DNA of 64,000 bases from Hydrangea macrophylla (Eukaryota > Streptophyta > Magnoliopsida > Cornales > Hydrangeaceae). A program made the translations under genes and the position numbers. This document shows, piece after piece, positions 43,012 through 54,363 of this stretch; the stretch's first letter is position 1; every line of letters starts with the position of its first letter. The stretch lies in NCBI GenBank assembly GCA_033977485.1, contig CM066984.1, positions 47,483,600-47,547,599 on the forward strand, read 5' to 3'. Under the pieces are notes generated by a model. It was not told where the DNA came from. It did no database searches and saw nothing but the letters and a program-made list of their open reading frames with translations.

Positions 43012-43618
43012 TAGGGGTATCATTTGGAACGGAAATCCGATTATGTCCAATTTCGATCCGAAAAATTCCGATTTTGGAAGCTAAAATTGAATTCCGATTT
43101 TCGAAAATTCCGAAAAATTTTTGGAACGGAATATAGAATTGTTTTAGGATTTCCGAAAATTCCGAAATTATTCCGAAGTCACGTTTTCCGATAATTTCCA
43201 AATTTTCTTCTAATATATTAGATATATATACTCACTTTTTTTTTTGTCAAATACGTATAAATTTGTATTCTTTGTTCAGATCTGTGTGAGATTTGTTTAG
43301 ATTTTGTGAAAAGTTGGTATTCTTTATTCAATCTGTGTGAGATATGTTTGTGGGTTTTGTTGAATCTTTAGGTCGATCTCTTTGGATTTTGTGGATTTTG
43401 TGTACTGATCGGTTGCATTTAGTGAAAATTCCGAAAATATCAAAAAAAAAATGCTTATTCCGAAACATTTCCGAAAATTCTGAAATTTCTGAATTGGAAA
43501 TGAATTTGGAATTTCCAAAATTGGAATAGGAATTGGAATTGATTTCTAGATTCCGAAAATTTTGGAATATTTTCGGAAACACGTGTTTCCGATTCGTTCC
43601 ATCCGAATGACACCCCTA
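43012..43618. mobile_element. hAT-type MITE, TAGGGGTG family
   Basis: TAGGGGTATCATTTGGAAC and gttccatccgaatgacaccccta are inverted termini flanked by the exact 8-bp duplication TACATAGC (43004-43011, 43619-43626). The body is full of ttccgaaaattcc words on both strands. No transposase. Confidence 0.92.
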
Positions 43619-43705
43619 TACATAGCTGGTGATTTGCTCATACTTTTCCATTTAATTCTTACAATGTGAGTGGTCTTTACAAGTTACAAAGAGTTAATCT
43701 CTTCC

Positions 43706-44035
43706 ATCCTTGTTTATATTTTTCACATTTTTTTCTCTTGCAAGCAGTGGCCGACAGATGTAAGGGAAAGGGGGGCCTTGAACCTCCCTAGATTTTCAAA
43801 AATTACTAATGTTACACTATGAGCCAAAATATTTTACATTGAAGCACCCCGGAAATTCCATTCAAGCTCCATCCTTGTTTATATTTTTCACATTTTTTTC
43901 TCTTGCAAGCAGTGGCCGACAGATGTAAGGGAAAGGGGGGCCTTGAACCTCCCTAGATTTTCAAAAATTACTAATGTTACACTATGAGCCAAAATATTTT
44001 ACATTGAAGCACCCCGGAAATTCCATTCAAGCTCC
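43706..44035. repeat. 165-bp tandem duplication across a hAT end
   Basis: 43706-43870 and 43871-44035 are nearly identical (atccttgtttatatttttca to ccattcaagctcc). The unit includes 39 bp of flank and target duplication plus the first about 126 bp of the hAT element. A poly-C run follows (44031-44050). Confidence 0.93.
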
Positions 44036-44257
44036 CCCCCCCCCCCCCCGAATATTATGAAATTGCCATTTTAAGCCCCATCTCTCTTATGTTTTTGTGA
44101 TAATTATAAAATATGTATACAAAAAATGTATAAATAGGTCTAAAATATACACAGAATATGTATAAATAGGTCTTAAAAAAATTCAGGAGCAACCCTCATA
44201 CATCAAGCCCTCCCCCCACCCCGTTCCCCCCAGCTTGATTTTCTAGATTCGCCCCTG
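43745..44257. mobile_element. hAT-type MITE, CAGGGGCG family
   Basis: CAGTGGCCGACAGAT at the left and agattcgcccctg at the right (the CAGGGGCGAATCT terminus) are flanked by the exact 8-bp duplication CTTGCAAG (43737-43744, 44258-44265). No coding sequence. The left end is present twice because of the 165-bp duplication. Confidence 0.85.
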
Positions 44258-44379
44258 CTTGCAAGGCTTCATTAGTTTCTAATTCCTCTAGATTTCACCT
44301 GTCATTAACCTGTTCCATCCACAGTGCAGATTCCGGCCAAATTGGAACCTTGAACATCCAACCCCTACTTCAATGGAAA

Positions 44380-44560
44380 TGTTGTCATATTTTTGGGTAA
44401 AACATAGGGTTTGACAACTTGTCTCTCCCCTTTTATATTAAACAAGAAGAATAAGAAAGAGACATTACATAATGACCCACACACTAATATTTAAATTACA
44501 ATAAGCATAAAACTTACTCTAACACGACTAACATAAAATAAAACATAATAATTCTCAACA
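44380..44560 (-). repeat. CopG 3' LTR
   Basis: In minus orientation TGTTGAGAATTATTATG to atgacaaca. Confidence 0.93.
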
Positions 44561-44567
44561 CTCCCCC

Positions 44568-45227
44568 TCAAGCTGATACAAAGATATCTCGCATATTCAG
44601 CTTGTCAAGAATAGAATGAAACGACCTACTTCCTATTCCCTTGGAAAGAATATGGGCAAGTTGATCACCCGTTTTCACAAAAGGAATGCAGATGGTACCA
44701 CTGGTGAGCTTTTCCTTAATAAAATGCATGTTAATCTCAACATGTTTGGTTCTATCGTGCTGAACTGGATTATGAGCAATACTAATAGCAGATTTATTAT
44801 CACAATAAAGCCTCATGGGATCCTTCATCTCAATCTTCAAATCTTTCAACAGAGACTTGATCCACAAAAGCTCACAAATCCCTTGGGCCATTGCCCTAAA
44901 CTCAGCTTCTGCACTTGACCCAGCCACTACATAATGTTTTTTGCTACGCCAAGTAACCAGATTACCTTTCACAAAGATACAATAGCCAGATGTAGACCTC
45001 CTATCAGTAATAGAGCCAGCCGAGTCTGCATCAGTATAGGCTTCCACTCTAAAATGATCACTTCTCGGAAAGAACAGGCCCTTCCCTGGAGAAGGCTTTA
45101 AGTATCGAAGGATTCGAAAAACAGCCTCGAGATGAGACTCTCGCGGAGAGTGTATGAACTGGCTGACAACACTAACAGCGAAAGCAATATCGGGACGAGT
45201 ATGAGACAGATATATAAGCTTACCCAC
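44568..45227 (-). pseudogene. CopG RNase H region
   Basis: An open 219-codon frame: YLSHTRPDIAFAVSVVSQFI, VEAYTDADSAGSITDRRSTS, VVAGSSAEAEFRAMAQGICE, LYCDNKSAISIAHNPVQHDR, then a normal C-terminus. TDADSAGS replaces TDADWAGS. Close to CopE in sequence. Frame is lost upstream, near 45300. Confidence 0.9.
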
Positions 45228-46186
45228 TAACCTCTGATATCTCCCCGTATCAACTACATCTCCACTGGTGTCATCACTAAGCTTCTGATTGGGCTCTATA
45301 GGAGTATCACATGCTTTGCTTTTCCTTCAACATATCAAGAACATATTTTCTTTGGGAGATGAATATCCCATGTTTAGATCTAGCGAGTTCAATCCCAAGA
45401 AAATATTCCAACGCTCCCAAATCCTTTATCTCAAATTCACTGGCCAAATACACCTTTAACCGCTCCATTTCTTCCAAGTCGTCTCTATGAGCACAGTGTC
45501 ATCAACAAAAACAATAAGAGCAATAGTCTTACCCAATGGTGAATGTTTGATGAACAATGTGTGATCAGCATGACACTGCTTGAAGCCATATCGAAGCAAT
45601 GCCTGGGTAAATCTTTCAAATCAGGCTCTAGGAGACTGCTTAAGCCCCCATATAAAGACTCCCTCAATCTACACACTTTTCCCTTTTTCTTGGAGCCTAC
45701 AAAACCTGGAGGAACATCCATAAAGACTACCTCCTCCAAATCTCCATGCAAAAAAGCGTTCTTCACATCAAATTGGTGAAGAGGCCACTCCAGGTTAGCT
45801 ACAAGAGAAAGACGAATCCGGATTGAACTCATCTTTGCAACCACTGCAAAGGTTTCCTGGTAATCCACACCATAAGTCTGAGTAAAGCCTTTTGCTACTA
45901 ACTGAGCTTTGAACTGCTCAATGAAACTATCAGCCCTGTGCTTCACGGTGTACACCCACTTGCACCCCACAGTCTTTTTCCCTTTCGGTAACGTTGTCAA
46001 CTCCCAACTGTCACTCTTGTGAAGAGCTTGCATCTCTTCAACCATGGCATGTTTCCACTTAGGATTTGCAAGAGCATCCTGGACATGGTTAGGAATACAA
46101 ACAGAGAAAATTTTGGAAAGAAAGACTTTGTAGGATGGAAATAAACGAGAATAGACACAAAATTCGATATAGGATGTTGAGTACAA
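45228..46186 (-). pseudogene. CopG reverse transcriptase (broken)
   Basis: The frame at 46186-45485 holds ANPKWKHAMVEEMQALHKSD, KGKKTVGCKWVYTVKHRADS, WPLHQFDVKNAFLHGDLEEV and VCRLRESLYGG. A frameshift follows in LKQSP, so the YVDD region falls out of frame; on the last piece it reads as LLLFLLMTLCS. Dead. Confidence 0.88.
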
Positions 46187-47348
46187 GACCTAACACCCTT
46201 ACGGACAGCAATGGGATCATCTAAATCACCAGGTTCAAGAGAGGGTGTATCAGAGGAATTACCTGAATCTTCATCACTTAGAGAGAATGACAGTGGTAGT
46301 GGAGGAGCAGTAGCCTCTGGAGTCTCTCTGGTCTTCTGTTACTCCAAGTTCCCCTGGGATAAACCAACTCCTCATTCTCCTTTTCAAGCTCCCTCTCCTC
46401 AACCCTCTTTTTCAACTCTCTCTGCCTCTACCTCAACTCTCTCTGTTTCAGGCTCCCTCTCCTCGACACTCTCTTTTTCAATTCTCTCTGCCTCCACCTC
46501 ATTCATCATAGGTAACACAGGTATCTCTTCACTCCTTTGCTCCCCATGAAGAGATAGCTGAGGGTCACGAAAGTAGGACTATAACTTATGAAAGGTAACA
46601 TCCATAGAGACATACCATTTCCTAGACAGGGGATGAAAACTCTTGTAACCCTTCTGAGTTGGTGAGTATCCAACAAACACACACTTAATGGAGCGAGGAT
46701 CCAATTTCCCACGAGTAGGAGAATGGTTATGAACAAAGCATACACAACTAAAGACACGGGGAGGAATGGAAGAGGAGATGAAAGGATGAGAAAGAACTTC
46801 AAGTGGAGTTTTCTTATGCAATACTCGAGAGGGAAGACGATTAATGAGATAAGCAGCCGTGAAAACTGCTTCACCCCAATAAGAACGAGGAGCTTGAACC
46901 TGGAAGAGTAAAGACCGAGCAACATCTAATAGATAACGATTCTTGCGTTCTGCCACTCCATTTTGTTGTGGAGTGCCAGTGCAAGACGTCTGATGAATAA
47001 TTCCCTGAGAAGAAAAAAATGCACTCACTCCAGAATCAATATACTCACCCCCATATCAGACCGTAAAACTTTCACCACAGCCCAAAATTGGGTACACGCC
47101 ATTTTATGAAAATTTCGAAAAATAGAGAATACTTCCCGCTTTTCTTTCATCATACAACCATGTTGTACAGGACCAATCATCAATAAAAGAGAGAAATCAT
47201 CTATGACCTTTCAAAGACACGGTACGAGATGGACCCCAAACATCAGTGTGAATTAATGCAAAGGAATGGAACTTTATTATTACTAGGAGCAAAAGAAGCT
47301 CGATGATGTTTCCCAAGTTCACAAGCATCACACGAAAAATTCAAAAAA
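46187..47348 (-). pseudogene. CopG integrase and linker (broken)
   Basis: The frame at 47028-46579 gives IIHQTSCTGTPQQNGVAERK, FQVQAPRSYWGEAVFTAAYL and DPRSIKCVFVGYSPTQKGYK. The catalytic Glu is present, but the D and DD motifs upstream (47030-47290) are broken by frameshifts. The linker (46330-46510) is Glu/Arg-rich on the minus strand. Confidence 0.85.
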
Positions 47349-48940
47349 CTATTGTTTGAAGCAAAAGATGGAAACATGTTTAAGTAAAGCAAAAGACGGG
47401 TGTCCTAATCTCCTATGCCAAAGTTCTAAGTCTTTAGCTTTATTCTTCAAGACTACTGTATTATTAGCCAGCTTCTCCCCTTCATCCAAAATGTAAAGTC
47501 CATGGTCCTCTCTACCACTGCCAATCGTCCTCCTCGTGATAAGATCCTGAAATGCACAATGGGAAGGGTAAAAGGTTACACTACAGTATAAGTCGCGAGA
47601 AACATGACTCAGGGATAAAAGATAGTGAGAGAAACTAGGAACATGTAATACTGAAGTTAATGGTAAAGAATGAGTAGCATGAATGAGAACTTTCCTTGAT
47701 AGAGGAGAAGGTACCATCGGCAATTTTAACTTTGTCCTGACCTGAATAGGGCTTATAATCAGAGAAAAGGTCACACGAACGTGACATATGATCCGAGGCA
47801 CCGGAATCAATAATCCAGGGAAATGAAGAGTGAGAAAGAAATGATCTACTGATGGGACTAAGTTACCTGATTGAGCAAAAGACGATGAGGCATTGGTGGA
47901 AGCAGGTGAAGCACAACGGGCCATCAGATTCCTGAGAGTCTCAAGCTTAGTAGCAGACAACTGGCTCACAGCAGAGGGAGCATCATCAGTAGGAACCGGA
48001 TTTGTAGTATCAGTGACCATAGTATGATGAGCACGAGCATTTCCCCCTCGTCCACCTGAGCGACCTCCACGACCACCAGAACGGCCTCCACAACTGCTAA
48101 GAGGACGTCCATGGAGACTCCAACAGGTCTCCCTAGTATGATGAGGCCTATTACAATAATCACAGAATAACTTAGGCCGATCAAAGGTACCGAACTGCTT
48201 GGTCCCCTCCCTCGGTGGGACAGAAACTAAGGCGGACCTCTCAGTGGAGACTGGAGAAAGCATAACTAAACGACGACTCTCTTCATTTTGAACATAAGCA
48301 AAGGCCTCCTGGAGAGTGGGAAGACTGTCCATCCCAAGTACCCGACTCCGTACAACACCATAATCTGGATGGAGTCCCTGGAGCAATTTAAACACCCTTT
48401 GCTTCACAAGTAGAATCCGGTACCCTGCAGAATCAGTGGGACAGAACAAGCTGATAATCTTGGAGATGATCCACTCTATCCGAACTGGTAGTAAGAAAAG
48501 TGAAGCATTTGGTGACTGTCATATCACCCTGCTCTGAACGGTTAATGGAACGAGTCAACTCAAACTCTAGGACATAGTTCCCCTTCCTAGAGTAGGTAGA
48601 GTCAACAAAATCCCAAATATCTCTAGCAGTCTTCATGCGATAGAAACTATCCCCAATTTCAAGAACCATAGAATTAATAAGCCATGCCATGATAATGGAA
48701 TTCTCAATTTCCCACTTATCATAGCCAGGGTGAGTGGTGGCGGGTGCCTGAATGCGCCCATCAAGATGTCCCATCTTCCCTCGACCCTTCAAGTAAAGAC
48801 CTACCGCTTGTCACCATGTCAGGAACTTCTGGCCATTGAATGGAGTGGTAATAATTTTAAGGTTGGGATCCAATGATGTCACCACACTCTGTAGTATAGT
48901 TGGACTAGCAGAGGACAGTTTAATCTTGTGTTTCTGTCAT
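47349..48940 (-). pseudogene. CopG gag and protease (broken)
   Basis: The start ATG (48940-48938) reads MTETQD and then a stop, where CopH has MTETEKPL. The frame at 48792-48433 is gag (KGRGKMGHLDGRIQAPATTH). 48449-47349 holds CDYCNRPHHTRETC (CCHC knuckle), a Gly/Arg-rich stretch and protease. The WIIDSGAS site is shifted (reads LHFPGLLIPVPR). ELWHRRLGHPSFALLKH follows. Confidence 0.88.
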
Positions 48941-49403
48941 AGTTCCAGTACACAAAAAAGGGAAACCCAAGCAAAGAAGGAAGGGAAATGGAGAAGATGG
49001 TACGAGAAGGTCAAGAAAATAAACTCAAAGGTCCATTAAAGGAACAAAAATAAGGCTGGAAATCAAAGAGCCAATCAAAGTAGCACACAAATAATGGTGC
49101 TGGATGAGATTGCCCCCCTAAGGGGTTCGGCTATAGGGTTAGGAGTGTAGTCGGTGATCAGTCCAGGGTGATTAGGGTGGTTCGGCTATGGTAGGAGGGG
49201 AACTGCGACAGGCTAGGAAGGGGGCTGGTGGTCTCGGCGCAAGGCTAGGGGGGGGTTGGTGGTCTCAGCGCAGGGTCAGGTGGTGTCTGGGAGGTTGCCG
49301 ACAGCCAGGATGGTGGCTGGAGGGTGGCACAAGGTCAGGTGGTAGTGGCGCAAGGAGATTGTGGTGGAGTAGAGTGGCTGCTGGTAGGGTTAGTTGATTT
49401 TAG
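48941..49403 (-). other. CopG leader
   Basis: G-rich on the plus strand (C-rich as transcribed), like the other copia leaders; no frame. Confidence 0.6.
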
Positions 49404-49415
49404 GCTCTGATACCA

Positions 49416-49598
49416 TGTTGAACATATTTTTGGGTAAAACATAGGGTTTGACAACTTGTCTCTCCCCTTTTATATTAAACAAAAAGAATAAGAAAGAGAT
49501 ATTACATAATGACCCACACACTAATATATAAATTACAATAAGCATAAAGCTTACTCTAACACGACTAACATAAAAGAAAAACATAATAATTCTCAACA
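49416..49598 (-). repeat. CopG 5' LTR
   Basis: In minus orientation TGTTGAGAATTATTATG to atatgttcaaca, followed by the primer site. Confidence 0.93.
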
Positions 49599-49603
49599 GG
49601 AAA

Positions 49604-50110
49604 TTCTAACTGGAATGCTTCTAACCAAACCCTTAATGAGAATCCTTGACCATCTCAAGTTCTTCCAGTGAGGCAGTGAAGGGTATCTTCAACGACTTTG
49701 ATGAAGCCCCTACATTCCACTCCAATCATTTGAAACACGTTCTCTCCCCACATTAACAACCTAAATAACACCTATCAAGAAAAACTTTCTTGCCTTCCAA
49801 AGATGTCTCTACCTCAAATAAGTTTATCAGCCTCGGGGTAAAAGAGAACTCGAAAAGGAAAAGCATCCCTCCCAACTCCTTCACCTCAACACCTGCCGAG
49901 GCCTTCCAAAGCTTGTTAACCCATTCTTGTATCATTGACGTTAAAGAAGGATCAAAGTTGAAACCTCTTATCCTTCCTACTAGGAACTTTCTCATAAACT
50001 TGACGTTTGGTCTACAAGGATCAACCTACTCAACATCTTCCTTTGTCCCCAGTCTTTCAAACACTAAGGGGTCTTTGGCCATGACTCAATTTTGGCGACA
50101 TCCATGAATG
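49604..50110 (-). pseudogene. DUF4283-like scrap
   Basis: The minus frame 49995-49753 reads FLVGRIRGFNFDPSLTSMI, QEWVNKLWKASAGVEVKELG, GMLFLFEFSFTPRLINLF. This resembles DUF4283, the N-terminal domain of plant LINE ORF1-type and zinc-knuckle proteins. It continues in broken frame to 49604 and, across CopG, to about 44300. It could be a non-LTR retrotransposon relic. Confidence 0.45.
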
Positions 50111-51840
50111 ATATCTTAACTATTCCCACTGAGCGCGAGCTGAATCTATCAAAGATGCTGCTGCAAAACTCGGGAAAGCTCCAACCTCCAACATAAACAC
50201 CTTGGTGTCTATAACCCAGGCCATTTCACTGCATCAGACTTGACAAGAACCCAGGTAAGAAGATTGGAATACGGTAGCTGATAGGACCAAAAAGATTGGT
50301 GCAGAGGATAGGGTGGTAGGTTTGGTCGACTTGGTGCTGATGCAAAGAAGTTTGAGGTGGAGGCGGTTATACTTGGTGTGTGGTATTTGGTCGATGCGGT
50401 TTGGTATTAGGTCTAGTGGTGGTGGATTTATTTAAATTCAAGAATAATCCAATCGAATCTTCTGACGCTGACTCTAGAGAAGATGAGACGCTAAAAATGA
50501 AAGTGTTTGCAACGCATACCGAAAGAGTACTAATTAAGCCGGCCATTAATGACTATTTAGACACCTGTGAAATAGTTTATTCAGCTCGTCTTGGTGTTCG
50601 CACCAAACGGTACTAAAGCAGCATACACAATGTCTCAAACGAAAGACTTGAGGTAGGGTCATATTTTTGTAAATGAAATACTTTTGTCAATAAACCATGC
50701 GTGTAATATTGTTAGAAACAATACAGATTCTTGGAAATCAAACGTTTTAGGATAACATTCTCATTAAGAGTAGGAATCAAAATGAAGAAATGATAAGATT
50801 AGTCAGGAAAGATTACCAAACTATTATGACCCATAGTGGTCAGACCACCCCGGCAATGGACAATAAAACTAGCCTAGTGCAAAAAGCAGTCAATCATCAA
50901 AGAATCTACCTCAATCTTCTTTTCAAATTTTGAACAATTATATGCTAAATGAACATCTTCTCACGCCATCTTATCCACGATCTTCGATTAACATTAAGAA
51001 ATCCATCAAAATACATATTCAGTATTAGGGTAAATGCAATGGGAAAATAACATGAATTCTCTCCTTTGTTAATTTACTTCATTTACTTATCCTTTTTTTC
51101 ATTTTTAATTTTCATATTTATTAATTTTAGTCACTAATCAGATGTATCTAAATCCTGAATAAGCATCCATAAGAGAGAGGTAAAGCGCCTCTTTTACGTG
51201 TGATACAGCTACAATGACAATCAGATATAATGTTGCCTGGTGCCCAGCTGCAACGCGAATGTCCAAGTTGCAGCAAACTTGCCTCAGCAGGCACAAAGGC
51301 AAGCATCCAGAAATAATGCAGTTGTCCAGCCACTTATGCATGCGCCTGAAATTTAGGCCAACTGCCATGTCATGGCAATCAGCCTCGGGTTTCCAATACA
51401 ACTTAGGCATTTTATGTAGCAGCAACGATGATATGATCGATATAATTTCTTTTCTTTTTCACCCCTAATTTGACGAATATCTTAGTAATGTCGTACAAAA
51501 CCTTGTAATGAATAAATTAAACCCGGACTTGATTTTAATCCCGCTCATGATTTACAAAACTCAAGTTTAGGGACAATATTTGCAAAATCAAAAGAGAAAA
51601 AGGAGAGGGGAAAAATGATTTGCTTGACTCAGCAACATAAGCATCTGAGTCAGCCCTTTTTGTTATTTCATACTACTCTTGAAGAAATAAATTTGTAAAA
51701 AGATAGGTTATTTTCCACAAAATATTTTGTGTTTCAGTTTCGGATCAAACAGACATTACCCATTGTTACCACTTAAGAAGAAAAATGCACCGAAGACCTG
51801 GTAATGGCACCTCTAGAACATTAAAAGGAAGGAATAGTAC
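50111..51840 (-). other. DRG intron 4-5, right part, no clear gene
   Basis: Intron DNA ending at exon 51841-51912 (donor GTAC at 51840-51837). A plus frame at 50380-50616 and overlapping frames at 51138-51468 show no family motif. The latter block has coding-like composition and may be a captured scrap. Confidence 0.5.
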
Positions 51841-51912
51841 CTGAATTTTAGCTCCCCGATACATGATCACACCTGGGATGCAAGTTAAGGTGGTAAATTC
51901 ATATGAAGCAAC
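51841..51912 (-). CDS. DRG: DRG GTPase, exon encoding the G2 region
   Basis: A 72-nt exon between acceptor TTTACAG and donor GTACTATT encodes [20 protein letters not shown] plus AKIQ. EFTTLT includes the switch I (G2) Thr that contacts Mg-GTP in the family. It is in phase 0 on both sides and joins TGTFSE to LLDLPG. The Met in GVIMYRG is at a variable site. No defect. Confidence 0.95.
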
Positions 51913-52143
51913 CTGTAAACCATGAAAAGATTGCACCATTCAGGAAAAGCTCTATAGATGCAGTTCTTAATAAGGTACGAGTAAGTAATCTGAAACAAAG
52001 CCTACAACCTGTACTTTAGGATAGTAGGGGCGCTTCAAAATCAATCAGTCAGAACTTTTTCAGCTTTCAGGGGGGACCTAATTATTTAGAAATCCACTTG
52101 AAAAAAGCAAGTTGTTGATTCTAGGGGTTAACTTCAAAGCTTT
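51913..52143 (-). other. DRG intron 3-4, left end
   Basis: Intron DNA between exon 51841-51912 and CopH. Nothing else seen. Confidence 0.7.
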
Positions 52144-52148
52144 CTTTC

Positions 52149-52305
52149 TGTTGAAACTGTATTAGCCAAAAACTTAGGGTTGACAACTTGTCAAACCCCT
52201 TTTATATTACACAATAAGAGAAGAAGTAAAATATTACATATGGGTCCTCTAATAATAAGAGAAATAAAAACAACTCATAAGAAAATAACAAAATAACTCT
52301 TAACA
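52149..52305 (-). repeat. CopH 3' LTR
   Basis: In minus orientation TGTTAAGAGTTATTTTG to cagtttcaaca. Confidence 0.95.
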
Positions 52306-52377
52306 CTCCCCCTCAAGCTGGTACAAAAATATCTCTCATGCCCAGCTTGCCGAGAATAGCGTGAAACGGTCGACTCC

Positions 52378-53802
52378 CTATCCTTTGGTCAGAACATCTG
52401 CAACCTGATCACCAGTCTTCACAAAGGGAATGCAAATAGCACCACTACTAAGCTTCTCCTTGATGAAGTGGCAAGCAATCTCTACATGCTTGGTTCTATC
52501 ATGTTGCACAGGATTATGAGCTATACTAATTGCTGCTTTATTATCACAGTATAGCCTCATGGAATCTATTTGTTCAATCTTCAAAACCTTCAATAACGAC
52601 TTGACCCACAGAAGTTCACAAATACCTTGAGCCATGGCCCTGAACTCAGCTTCGGCACTCGATCTTGCCACTACATTTTGTTTCTTACTTCGCCAGGTGA
52701 CCAGATTTCCTCCTACAAATGTGCAGTAACCTGACGTGGACCGTCTATCAGTAACAGAACCGGCCCAATCTGCATCAGTGTAAGCTTCCACCCTTAGATG
52801 ATCATGCCTAGCGAAGTATAAGCCCTTTCCAGGTGCTGACTTCAAATACCGAAGAATCCGAAAAACAGCTTCTTGGTGTGTTACACGTGGAGAATGCATA
52901 AACTGACTGACGACACCAACTGCGAAAGCAATATAAGGACGAGTATGAGACAAATAAATAAGCTTACCAACTAGTCTCTGATATCTCCCCCTGTCAACCA
53001 GTTCCCCACTACTATCATCACCAAGTTTTATATTCTGCTCCATAGGTGTATCACACGATCTGCTACCAAGCATTCCCGTCTCTCTCAACAAATCCAAGAC
53101 ATAATTCCTTTGGGAAATAAATATCCCATGTTTGGACCGAGCAAGTTCAATCCCAAGGAAGTACTTAAGAGTTCCCAAATCCTTTATTTCAAATTCAGTG
53201 GCTAACTGCTTCTTCAATTTTTCCATTTCCCCCAAGTCATCTCCTGTAAGCACAATATCATCAACATACACAATAAGGGCAGTGATCTTACCCTGTGAAG
53301 AGTGTTTAATAAATAAAGTGTGATCAGCATGACTCTGTCTGAAGCCAAACCGGAGCATAGCCTGTGTGAATCTCTCAAACCAAGCCCTTGGGGACTGTTT
53401 CAGGCCATATAACGATTTCCTCAGCCTACACACCTTCCCCTTTGTCTTGGAGTCCTCAAAACCAGGAGGAACATCCATGTAAACTTCCTCTTCCAAATCA
53501 CCATGCAAAAAAGCGTTCTTCACATCACTGACAGAGGAAATTTTTAAAAGAAAGGCCCTATAAGAAGGGGATAGATGTGAATAAGAAACAAAATTAGACA
53601 TAGGATGTTGGGTGCAAGATCTAACACCCTTACGGACAGCTATGGGAACATCTAAATCATCAGATTCAAGAGAAGGGATATCCGAGGAATTACCTGAATC
53701 ATCATCACTTGGAGAGAGTGGCAGTGGGTGTGGAGTAGCAGTAGCCTCTGGAGTCTCTCTGATCTTCCTTTGACTCCATGTCCCCCTGGAATAGACCAAC
53801 AA
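52378..53802 (-). pseudogene. CopH linker, deleted RT and RNase H (474-codon open frame)
   Basis: The frame stays open, but RT lacks its N-terminal third: AFLLKISSVS passes directly to DVKNAFLHGDLEEEVY at about 53526. CopE has about 105 more residues there. YVDD (LIVYVDDIVLTG), YFLGIELARSKHG and RNase H (VEAYTDADWAGSVTDRRSTS, LYCDNKAAISIAH) are intact. The frame ends at VADVLTKG, slightly short of CopE. Missing RT fingers mean no active enzyme. Confidence 0.9.
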
Positions 53803-53835
53803 CTCATTCTCCTTCGGCCCCTCAACACTCTCTTT

Positions 53836-53937
53836 TTGACGACATTACCTAAAGGGAAGAGGACTGTGGGGTGTAAGTGGGTGTACACTGTGAAGCACAG
53901 GGCTGACGGTTCCATTGAAAGGTACAAAGCTCGGTTC
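53836..53937 (+). pseudogene. Inverted RT fragment in the CopH linker
   Basis: The plus strand reads TTLPKGKRTVGCKWVYTVKH followed by RADGSIERYKARF, the RT block deleted from the CopH minus-strand frame. It is embedded in the Glu/Arg-rich linker DNA. So a roughly 100-bp RT piece was excised and reinserted backwards about 300 bp away, with the rest of the RT segment lost. Confidence 0.88.
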
Positions 53938-54363
53938 AATTCTCTCTTTTTCAGGCTCTTCAAGCCCCCTCAACTCAACCCTCTCTGTCGCCACTTCAAT
54001 CATCATAGGTAACACAGGTATCTCTTCACACTTTTGCTCCCCCTGAAGTCTGAAGAGATGGCTGAGGGTCAAGAAAGTAAGATTGCGACTCATGAAAAGT
54101 GACATCCATAGACACGATCCATTTCCTAGAAGGAGGATGGTAACACTTATAACCCTTCTAAGTAGGGGAATACCCAACAAACACACACTTGAGGGATCGA
54201 GGATCCAACTTCCCATGGGTAGGTGCATGATTATGAACAAAACAGACACATCCAAAAACACGAGGTAGAATGGAGGATGTGAGAGAAGGGTGAGAAAGAA
54301 CCTCAAGTGGCGTTTTCTTATGTAACACACGAGTAGGAAGACGATTAATGAGATGAGCAGCTG
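53938..54363 (-). pseudogene. CopH integrase tail and linker
   Basis: The minus frame gives LDVSVLFIIM-type frame-shifted text. In other frames the usual integrase-tail words (KCVFVGYSP-like, near 54180) and linker are recognisable. Frame breaks at 54365 and 54165 separate it from 54364-55482. Confidence 0.7.

Larger units (their letters stand above)
44380..49598 (-). mobile_element. CopG: full-length but decayed copia element
   Basis: LTRs at 44380-44560 and 49416-49598 and an exact duplication GGAAA (44375-44379, 49599-49603). The primer-site complement gctctgatacca is at 49404-49415 and ctccccctcaagctg at 44561. All gag-pol regions are present on the minus strand, with stops and frameshifts. 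LTRs differ at about 8 of 182 positions by eye. It lies in the 18.8-kb DRG intron, within a DUF4283-like scrap. Confidence 0.95.

Noticed and set aside
51138..51468. Overlapping frames of 84-95 codons in both directions
   Set aside because: No family motif could be recognised; reported only as intron DNA.
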